Source: an uncultured Muribaculaceae bacterium
Lineage (GTDB): Bacteria > Bacteroidota > Bacteroidia > Bacteroidales > Muribaculaceae
Length of the DNA stretch: 64,000 nucleotides
Direction of reading: 5' to 3'
Assembly: GCA_910578095.1 (NCBI GenBank)
Contig: CAJTOZ010000008.1
Span: forward strand, 34,160-98,159
The notes under the pieces were generated by a model, which saw nothing but the letters and a program-made list of their open reading frames with translations, was not told the origin of the DNA and made no database searches. Made by a program: the position numbers and the translations under genes. Shown in pieces: positions 48,072-54,105 of the stretch; position 1 is the first letter of the stretch; each line of letters begins with the position of its first letter.

Positions 48072-48309
48072 GCTGCACGCCCTCGCTCGCCGGCTGAGGC
48101 GCCAGATAGAGGGTGAGCACCCGGCTCCAACCCTGCGTGGCATTGCGTAGCGTCACCTGCACAAGGCCCAGCGTATGGCCGGCTATACGGCGCAGTTCCG
48201 CTATCACGCCACTGGTGCTGCACTGCCCGCTAAGGCGTATGGTTGCTATATTGCGGCCATGCTGCGAGGCCGAAGCAAAAAGAATATCACCGGTACTGAT
48301 TGTAGCCAT
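48058..48309 (-). CDS. 83-residue protein ending in a clamp-binding-like QLSLF
   Basis: 83 residues from the ATG at 48309 (MATISTGDILFASASQHG); an earlier start would add 21 poor residues. It is mostly beta-strand by pattern (NIATIRLSGQCSTSGVI, GLVQVTLRNATQGWSRVLTLYL) with no signal peptide. The last five residues, QLSLF, match the QLxLF motif by which polymerases and MutS bind the sliding clamp. I do not recognise a family. It lies tail-to-tail with gtrA and downstream of the MINPP gene, with a possible -7 element (TAATTTTG, 48344-48337) of its own. Confidence 0.6.
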   Translation of the reverse strand: MATISTGDILFASASQHGRNIATIRLSGQCSTSGVIAELRRIAGHTLGLVQVTLRNATQGWSRVLTLYLAPQPASEGVQLSLF

Positions 48310-48349
48310 AATCGTCGTGTTTAATGATTTACACGACAAAATTACAGCA

Positions 48350-48378
48350 ACGGGTGTGCAATAATATTGCACACCCGT
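48350..48378 (-). terminator. Terminator after the MINPP-like gene
   Basis: ACGGGTGTGCAA (48350-48361) pairs perfectly with TTGCACACCCGT (48367-48378) around TAATA. It lies 26 bases past the phosphatase stop on the minus strand. The T-run is weak. Confidence 0.65.
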
Positions 48379-48403
48379 GTTAATGTGTTAAAATCGGTGA
48401 TAT

Positions 48404-49672
48404 TTACTGCATCTCAAGCGGAACGCAACGCATCATATAGTCTTTTGCCACACGCCATGGCACATAGACTTCGTCAATGTTTGGCAGCAACGGTATCGCG
48501 CGCTCGTTCAGAAGCGCCTTCACATAATATTCGCCGGTATTGCGGCTGCGGAAAAGCACAAGCTGAAGATTGGCAGCCATAGGCACAATGTCGAAATCGC
48601 GCCAATGCTGAGCCACAGTATCGAAATAATTTGTAAGATAATAACATCCGCGCAGGCGCAGCAGCGACAACAATGGCATCAGAGTTTCGGCATGGCCGAA
48701 ACGCAGGCGCACCGTAGTGGAATGCTCGCCTGCAATAAAAGCATCCGTGGTCTGCACCAGATTCATCACAAGCTGAGAAGCAATATCGGCTGGCACAGTG
48801 CTGACCGTAGAAGCCGAATAGCGCAGATACTGACGAAGATTGAAACAAGACCACACGGCATTCAACTCCTCAACCGTGAAATAGACCAGAGGATCCACCT
48901 CCACCGACATTGCCGAACACCCGGCCACAACAGCCCACTCGGCATAGGCCAGCTTGCGCACATGGTCGGCATTATCGAAGGGAAACCTGCTCCCGAGCGC
49001 TCTCATTATGGCTCCCGTAGGACACTCCTCTTCGAAATAGCTGTCATACGTCGGCTCCCAAACTTTATTATCACGGAAGTCGATATAGGCCTGCACCGTG
49101 TCGAACGGGCGCATCAGCGGCGATGTACAGTGGCCGGTCACGGTGCGGAACGTCGTCTCGTTGTTCAGACGGTCCAGACGGTGAGTAAAGCAGTACATGC
49201 TCATCATCGCACGGGGAGAGTAGCTGGACAGAGCCTCCACGGTAGCATCCGCACCAAACAGCTCGGGATAATTGCGTATCATACGCGTAGCGATACCCGC
49301 CTGCTCGGCCATGCCGAGCGAATCCAGCGCGCCCCACTGCCCGTTGGTAAGACGTATCACCCTGTCAGTAAGCCGCAGAAGCTCACGCCCCGTTTGAGAA
49401 ATAGTGCCTAGCGAGTCGGCCCTCATCAGCGCGTTGCGCAACATCCTGCAATTGGACGACGACGACGGATAACGCGCGCCGTGACGCCCCACATGGTTGA
49501 TAAACACGGCAACAAGGGAATCGGGATGATCCTCAGGCGCCACATTTTCAGGATATGGCGTCAGAGAGCCCTCGCACTGACGGATAGAATAGCGCGTGGC
49601 CATCGGGTCGGAAGCGCGCGCCCCCGATGCCAGAGCGGCCACCGCCGCACAGATTAACAGAAATCGTCTCAT
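48404..49672 (-). CDS. Secreted histidine phosphatase, MINPP-like
   Basis: 422 residues from the ATG at 49672 with a signal peptide ending near GARA. The histidine-phosphatase motif GRHGARYP is near residue 66. The proton-donor region reads RFGHAETLMPL near residue 310, that is HAE instead of the HD of acid phosphatases, which is the mark of multiple inositol polyphosphate phosphatases. Bacteroides relatives degrade phytate at the cell surface or in outer-membrane vesicles. It is a single gene with its own terminator. Confidence 0.85.
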   Translation of the reverse strand: MRRFLLICAAVAALASGARASDPMATRYSIRQCEGSLTPYPENVAPEDHPDSLVAVFINHVGRHGARYPSSSSNCRMLRNALMRADSLGTISQTGRELLRLTDRVIRLTNGQWGALDSLGMAEQAGIATRMIRNYPELFGADATVEALSSYSPRAMMSMYCFTHRLDRLNNETTFRTVTGHCTSPLMRPFDTVQAYIDFRDNKVWEPTYDSYFEEECPTGAIMRALGSRFPFDNADHVRKLAYAEWAVVAGCSAMSVEVDPLVYFTVEELNAVWSCFNLRQYLRYSASTVSTVPADIASQLVMNLVQTTDAFIAGEHSTTVRLRFGHAETLMPLLSLLRLRGCYYLTNYFDTVAQHWRDFDIVPMAANLQLVLFRSRNTGEYYVKALLNERAIPLLPNIDEVYVPWRVAKDYMMRCVPLEMQ

Positions 49673-49756
49673 AATCGGTTGAAACATATATTATAATTAT
49701 ATACAACCACTCAGCGTATATCGTTCAAAATTACAAAATTTTCACGAAAAAAATCG

Positions 49757-49764
49757 TAACTTTG
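49757..49764 (+). promoter_or_regulatory. -7 promoter element for the DUF4465 gene
   Basis: TAACTTTG, 38 bases before the start codon; no clear -33 partner. Confidence 0.5.
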
Positions 49765-49802
49765 CCACCATATTCAGAAAAACCCGTAAAACCTTCCCGA
49801 CA

Positions 49803-50576
49803 ATGACCCTCAAGACCATCCTTATACCCGCAGCCTCCGTCATGCTTGCCTTAGGCTTTGCCTCCTGCGTGTCCGACGACAAAGACACCAACAACGAATG
49901 GGTGCCGCAATTCTCCCAATTCAACGAAGCCGGCTATTGGACCGATTGCAACAATCCTGCCATCACATCGCTCGACGTCAACGGAGTCACCCTATCCCAC
50001 TCCGCCACCATATTCGAATGGGAAGGAAACACATTCGCATCCTGGAACGGCTTCTGCCCATCAAAAAGCACCGACAATGCCGACTATACCGGCGCCGACT
50101 GGACACAGCACCAATGGAGCTCCATAACCGGAGGCGGCGTGGCAGGCCCCGGCACACCCTACATCGTGGCATGCTGGCGCACCGATAGCGGAGAAAGCTC
50201 CTGCCGCATGCGCATGACCGACGGCAGCGCATTCTATCCCGACGATCTCTACATCACCAACTCAAGCTACGCATACTATGCAATGAAAAACGGCACCGCA
50301 TTCAACCGCCCCTTCACCGCCTCCGACGAATGCGTGCTGCTCATCAACGGCTATCTCAACGGGCATAGAAAAACCGACACCGTGTACGTCTATCTTGCAA
50401 AAGGCACCGACATACTGAACTACTGGAAGAAAATAGAAGTGAGCAAACTCGGCACCGTCGACACCATCGTATTCACCATGAAATCGTCCGACACGAGCGA
50501 ATTGGGCATGAACACACCGGCCTACTTCTGCATCGGATCAATGCGCTACAACGTGCACAACGACTACAACAACTGA
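49803..50576 (+). CDS. DUF4465-family lipoprotein
   Basis: 257 residues with a lipoprotein signal ending at FASC (Cys-22). The mature part matches DUF4465: YWTDCNNPAITSL, NGFCPSKSTDNADY, CVLLINGYLNGHRKTDTVYVYLA and a final FCIGSMRYN. In Bacteroides such proteins often sit with BtuB/BtuG-type cobalamin-uptake genes; none is adjacent here. It should be anchored in the outer membrane; the ligand is unknown. It is monocistronic and ends at a strong bidirectional terminator. Confidence 0.8.
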   Translation: MTLKTILIPAASVMLALGFASCVSDDKDTNNEWVPQFSQFNEAGYWTDCNNPAITSLDVNGVTLSHSATIFEWEGNTFASWNGFCPSKSTDNADYTGADWTQHQWSSITGGGVAGPGTPYIVACWRTDSGESSCRMRMTDGSAFYPDDLYITNSSYAYYAMKNGTAFNRPFTASDECVLLINGYLNGHRKTDTVYVYLAKGTDILNYWKKIEVSKLGTVDTIVFTMKSSDTSELGMNTPAYFCIGSMRYNVHNDYNN

Positions 50577-50588
50577 TCCCCCACCCCC

Positions 50589-50637
50589 AATAACCATACG
50601 GGCCGCGGTGCAATGCATCGCGGCCCGTATGGTTATT
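50589..50637. terminator. Strong bidirectional terminator
   Basis: A 19-base perfect stem, AATAACCATACGGGCCGCG (50589-50607) with its complement at 50619-50637, and an 11-base loop. It separates the convergent DUF4465 and rpiB genes. Confidence 0.92.
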
Positions 50638-50653
50638 GAGCTATCCGTAATCC

Positions 50654-51106
50654 TCACTTCACCGGAATCTTGGCCACACGGCGCTCATGACGTCCACCCT
50701 CAAAGCCGGTGTGAAGGAATGCATCCACAATAGCCACACCCACCTCTGGGTCGATGAAGCGAGCAGGCAGCACAACGCAATTGGCATCATTATGCTGACG
50801 TGCCAGTTGCGCCAGATCCACATTCCAGCAATGCGCGGCACGCACACCCTGATGCTTGTTCATAGTCATGCCTATACCATTGCCACTTCCGCAGATTGCA
50901 ATTGCCGGATACACCTCGCCGGCCTCCAGAGCCGCCGCACACGGATGAGCAAAATCAGCATAATCACACGCCTCCGCCGAATACGTGCCGAAATCCTTAT
51001 ACGCGATACCCTGCGCATCGAGCCATCCCTCAATGATATTCTTCAATTCATAGCCCGCGTGATCACTGCACAACCCCACAGGCGTTCCAGGCTTTAAAAT
51101 ATTCAT
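50654..51106 (-). CDS. rpiB: Ribose-5-phosphate isomerase B
   Basis: 150 residues from the ATG at 51106 (51112 is an equally possible start, two codons earlier). The substrate loop GLCSDHAGYELK is at the N-terminus, the catalytic Cys in AICGSGNGIGMTMNKHQGVRAA near residue 73, and HNDANCVVLPARF near residue 107. It interconverts ribose-5-phosphate and ribulose-5-phosphate in the pentose phosphate pathway. It is the last core gene on this strand before the tRNA-Leu. Confidence 0.95.
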   Translation of the reverse strand: MNILKPGTPVGLCSDHAGYELKNIIEGWLDAQGIAYKDFGTYSAEACDYADFAHPCAAALEAGEVYPAIAICGSGNGIGMTMNKHQGVRAAHCWNVDLAQLARQHNDANCVVLPARFIDPEVGVAIVDAFLHTGFEGGRHERRVAKIPVK

Positions 51107-51237
51107 ATACATTCATTTTTTAGTTTCTGCAAATTTAGCACATCTCTCCCAACCATCCAAACCATTTTTGCCTCAAATCTTAATCACCTATCAGTCAACA
51201 CACTCAAAAAAAAGTACAAAATAATTCACCAAAACCC

Positions 51238-51267
51238 TTGTCAATTCAAAAAAACTCCTTAACTTTG
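51238..51267 (+). promoter_or_regulatory. Promoter for tRNA-Leu
   Basis: TTG at 51238-51240, a 19-base spacer and TAACTTTG at 51260-51267. The tRNA 5' end (51287) lies 20 bases after the -7 element, a normal leader length. Confidence 0.75.
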
Positions 51268-51286
51268 CAATCGCAAAAGCAACCGA

Positions 51287-51367
51287 GCCCAGGTGGCGGA
51301 ATGGTAGACGCGCTCGTTTCAGGTGCGAGTGCTGAGAGGCGTGCAGGTTCGAGTCCTGTTCTGGGCA
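51287..51367 (+). tRNA. tRNA-Leu (CAG anticodon)
   Basis: Acceptor stem GCCCAGG (51287-51293) pairs with TCTGGGC (51360-51366), with one G-T pair, and A at 51367 is the discriminator. The D arm, the anticodon stem CTCGT/GCGAG with loop TTCAGGT (anticodon CAG at 51320-51322), a long class II variable arm and the T arm GGTTCGAGTCC are all present. CCA is not encoded. The gene marks the boundary between GC-rich core and AT-rich accessory DNA. Confidence 0.93.
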
Positions 51368-51368
51368 C

Positions 51369-51419
51369 AAAATCAGCGAGTTAAGATTGTGATAATCACA
51401 AACTTGTCTCGCTGATTTT
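51369..51419. repeat. Nested inverted repeats at the tRNA/island junction
   Basis: AAAATCAGCGAG (51369-51380) pairs with CTCGCTGATTTT (51408-51419). Between them lies a second hairpin, TTGTGA-TAA-TCACAA (51388-51402). It begins two bases after the tRNA gene, so it may be the tRNA terminator, a recombination site, or both. Confidence 0.65.
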
Positions 51420-51426
51420 AATTTTT

Positions 51427-51444
51427 ACGTGCATATTACGTGCA
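51427..51444. repeat. Short direct repeat ACGTGCA at the island edge
   Basis: ACGTGCA occurs at 51427-51433 and 51438-51444, an 11-base period or one helical turn. Phased short repeats next to a tRNA 3' end are what integrase arm-binding sites look like; that reading is an inference. Confidence 0.45.
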
Positions 51445-51465
51445 AAAACTCCTCTCAAAACTATT

Positions 51466-52308
51466 ATGGCATTAAAAAACAAGGAAGAAATCAAAAGAGA
51501 ACATTTCAAGTCCAACGATTTAAAATTTTTACGAATACGAGTGGATTTTGGAGGTATCCCCAATATAATGGATTTGGTAGAGGCCTTCAAGACAGTAGTG
51601 TCTAATTCTTTTGGAGAAATGCACCGATATGAGAAAAAATTATTGTCTAGCATGGACAATACTCCAGAGCTTGCGGATTTGCTTGATATCGATGATGCAA
51701 TTCTGCGTAACACGTTTGTTCATTCATTCACCATTGGTAGAAATGATAAAGATATTCCATTGTCTGTTACTGTAAATATATCTGAATATTCAATAGTATT
51801 AGAACTTGAGTCTTCTAATTATCCTGGGTTTGAGATATTCAAACAGCTTATTGTAGGGACTTATAAAGGCTTATGTATTGTTGAACCACTAGTCGAAATT
51901 CGTAGAATTGGAATAGTCAAAACATCTGCTTTTTGGTCCAACAATCCTCAAGTTATTCGAAACTTTGTAGAAACAACGGCTTTACCCAATCCGGTAGTTT
52001 CAGAATCTCGTCCTAGGTGTACATACTTGGATAAATTCTTTTGGGAGGAAAAACAAGTGAATGTATCATTAAAACGAGATTTAGTACACGGAGCAAAAAT
52101 ATCAGAGGATGGAGAACGCACGTCGGTATGGCAAGTTTCATTATTGTATGATGTGTCCAGAGCATATCCTCGTGGAAAACAAAAATTCAAGTTTGACGCT
52201 AAAAATATTGAAGAAGTCCTCGATGAAATGAATGATGCCCATTTTGAACTATTTAAGCGTTCCATGACGATTAAATACATGATGATGCATTGCTCAAAAG
52301 ATAAATAA
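51466..52308 (+). CDS. TIGR04255-like protein (first gene of a three-gene module)
   Basis: 280 residues, no signal peptide or membrane segment. The arrangement of amphipathic strands and the late VWQVSLLYDVSRAYP and EEVLDEMNDAHFELFKRSMT recall the sporadically distributed TIGR04255 family, whose members end with a helix ending in F...T, often beside defence genes. No catalytic motif is visible. It reads as a sensor or structural component rather than an enzyme. Its TAA is followed after one base by the ATG of the small protein. AT-rich codon use differs sharply from the core genes. Confidence 0.6.
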   Translation: MALKNKEEIKREHFKSNDLKFLRIRVDFGGIPNIMDLVEAFKTVVSNSFGEMHRYEKKLLSSMDNTPELADLLDIDDAILRNTFVHSFTIGRNDKDIPLSVTVNISEYSIVLELESSNYPGFEIFKQLIVGTYKGLCIVEPLVEIRRIGIVKTSAFWSNNPQVIRNFVETTALPNPVVSESRPRCTYLDKFFWEEKQVNVSLKRDLVHGAKISEDGERTSVWQVSLLYDVSRAYPRGKQKFKFDAKNIEEVLDEMNDAHFELFKRSMTIKYMMMHCSKDK

Positions 52309-52309
52309 T

Positions 52310-52510
52310 ATGGAAAAAAATTTCTTCCCAGAAAGGTTAAGTATCGAAGAACAGAATTCAACAATTGAGATAATCCCACAAGTAGTTTCCACATTAGAAG
52401 GTGAAGAAATCTCATTTGTTGAGGATTCTCCTCTACGGTTTTCAGACACTTCATCGTCTTTTGATGTTTTTAAATCTAGATTAATAATTACACTCGTTGA
52501 AGAAGGGTAA
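52310..52510 (+). CDS. 66-residue acidic protein of the three-gene module
   Basis: 66 residues, strongly acidic and Ser-rich in the middle (STLEGEEISFVEDSPLRFSDTSSSFDVF), beginning MEKNFFPERLSIEEQ and ending in a hydrophobic strand RLIITLVEEG. No known family. Start and stop are both coupled: TAATATG upstream, and TAATG shared with the metallo-hydrolase gene downstream. The coupling supports expression as a defined stoichiometric partner, perhaps an adaptor or inhibitor of the hydrolase. Confidence 0.6.
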   Translation: MEKNFFPERLSIEEQNSTIEIIPQVVSTLEGEEISFVEDSPLRFSDTSSSFDVFKSRLIITLVEEG

Positions 52511-53475
52511 TGGAAGAGAGTATAATTATAATTTCTGATTGCCATAATCTTTCGCTTAAAATAAAAGTTATCGGTTATCGAAATCAAGGTGAAAGTATAG
52601 TTTTTGAAGTAGTCGATAATAGTAATGATCAAATTCAGTATTTGGGATGTATTGATTCATATGAAGTTGATAATTTTAATATTACATTTGACCATATAGT
52701 ATCAAAAGCTCCAAAAAAACTAGATCTTCTTTGCTGGACTCACCCTGACGATGATCATTCAAAGGGTCTGATTAAAATCTTCAATGAATGTAAATCAGAT
52801 AAAACCATAATTTTGATGCCAGCCACCATGGATGAAAAGCTAAATCAGAGCCTTAATCTTTCCAAAAAACATCAACAGATTTATGATCTTTTTGATGCTC
52901 ATAATGAAAAAAATCCAGGGACTTTAATAGGAATCAGTGTGAGATTAGAGGAGAAAGTGGAAGAGATTTCTTTTCAGGATATGAGAGGAAATAGGGTGTC
53001 TTTTATAATACGGGCAATTGCTCCTAATGGAGGTATTATTCGAGAATGGCGCAGGACAAAAAAAGAACGAGTTAAAAATATTCTTTCTGTTGGGCTATTA
53101 TTAGAATTTGGAAAATACAAATTTTTATTAGGTGGAGATATGGTAGATGATTCAATTGAACACATCTATACGCCACATCTTAAAGATCCATTATGGATAA
53201 AAATCCCTCATCATGGGTCAGACACAAGTATGCTCCTTGCTGAAAGAATATCTTTTGAGAGTAGAAATAACTACGCATGTACAACAGCATTCCCGTCAAG
53301 AGGACTTCCCTTGGACAAAGTGCTTGACTCTTATATGGCAAAGGGTTGTACTCGGATAGATTCAACGCACCATACCAACCATACACATGGTATATTAGAG
53401 TATGATTTTAACTTATTTTCTAATCAAACAGTTAGGCTTTCTCATGTAGGCAATGCCATGCGCATTCGTCCATAA
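52510..53475 (+). CDS. ComEC/Rec2-like metallo-beta-lactamase-fold hydrolase
   Basis: 321 residues, no membrane segments. The N-terminal strand pair (IKVIGYRNQGESIVFEV, about 17-34) is that of ComEC-type domains. The metal motif HPDDDHSKG (residues 78-86) fits HxxxDH; GGD at 208-210, then PHHGSD at 233-238 and HHTNHTHG near residue 290 give further ligands. ComEC-type MBL domains are nucleases or phosphodiesterases, so nucleic-acid or nucleotide cleavage is the likely activity. It lacks the ComEC channel domain, so it acts in the cytosol. Confidence 0.8.
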   Translation: MEESIIIISDCHNLSLKIKVIGYRNQGESIVFEVVDNSNDQIQYLGCIDSYEVDNFNITFDHIVSKAPKKLDLLCWTHPDDDHSKGLIKIFNECKSDKTIILMPATMDEKLNQSLNLSKKHQQIYDLFDAHNEKNPGTLIGISVRLEEKVEEISFQDMRGNRVSFIIRAIAPNGGIIREWRRTKKERVKNILSVGLLLEFGKYKFLLGGDMVDDSIEHIYTPHLKDPLWIKIPHHGSDTSMLLAERISFESRNNYACTTAFPSRGLPLDKVLDSYMAKGCTRIDSTHHTNHTHGILEYDFNLFSNQTVRLSHVGNAMRIRP

Positions 53476-53497
53476 CTCTCGATATTAAAGATATTTT

Positions 53498-53528
53498 AAA
53501 CGCCGCAGTAATTTAACTACGGCGTTTG
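53498..53528. terminator. Terminator between the two island modules
   Basis: AAACGCCG (53498-53505) pairs with CGGCGTTT (53521-53528), with an AGT/ACT extension and one mismatch, followed on the plus strand by GTTTT. It ends the three-gene module and the opposing seven-gene operon. Confidence 0.85.
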
Positions 53529-53530
53529 TT

Positions 53531-54103
53531 TTATAGTTCTTCTATTTCATCTTCATCATTCGGTCCTTCGGGAGGAGTGTTCGGGAGGAAAGAGAGGAAA
53601 ACCCGAAGGAAGGCTGTGTCTTTGAAGAAGTAGTTGGGGGCATCTTCGAGCTTATCTTTGATGAAACTGAAGCCGAAATTGGCGTATTGTTCCATTTTGT
53701 CGATGAGTTGGTCAACTACCTTCGCCGGTTTGATTTCTCCTTTGTCAAGGGCTATGAGGTTTATGTCGGTACGGGCAATGAGTGCCGCGAACATATATTC
53801 GCGTAATCTTGGATACTGTATTCTCCCGAGACGGCTTTCCTGTGTCCCCCAGTTGGAGATAGCCCAACCAAAGTTTTTGATTTTTGAGGAGTCTTCAATG
53901 AGTGGCTTTGTCTGGTTATGATACAGACCGATAAAAAACGCAAGAATGAAGACTTCATACCCTGCGCCGAAGGTTTTGCCTTTTACCTCGTTGAATTTGT
54001 TGACTCCTTTCCCGTAATCAGCGAATACACTGATAACGGAATCCTGGTACTTCTCCTCCCAGTTGGGATTGCGCTTACCCCATAGTTCGTATAATGTTTC
54101 CAT
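53531..54103 (-). CDS. 190-residue protein, last gene of the phosphorothioation-type operon
   Basis: 190 residues without signal or membrane segments. Helical by pattern: VISVFADYGKGVNKFNEVKGKTFGAGYEVFILAFFIGLYHNQ, then FGWAISNWG and LREYMFAALIARTDINLIALDKG, with an acidic C-terminus (PNDEDEIEEL). I do not recognise a family. It begins two bases after the SMC-like ATPase stop, so it is part of the same transcript. As the extra member beyond the named sspBCD-FGH set it could be a modification-sensing or nuclease-control subunit. Confidence 0.65.
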   Translation of the reverse strand: METLYELWGKRNPNWEEKYQDSVISVFADYGKGVNKFNEVKGKTFGAGYEVFILAFFIGLYHNQTKPLIEDSSKIKNFGWAISNWGTQESRLGRIQYPRLREYMFAALIARTDINLIALDKGEIKPAKVVDQLIDKMEQYANFGFSFIKDKLEDAPNYFFKDTAFLRVFLSFLPNTPPEGPNDEDEIEEL

Positions 54104-54105
54104 GA

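Noticed and set aside
51370..51465. Possible integrase gene next to tRNA-Leu
   Set aside because: No open frame with a tyrosine-recombinase R-H-R-Y pattern exists here; the first gene at 51466 is of another family.
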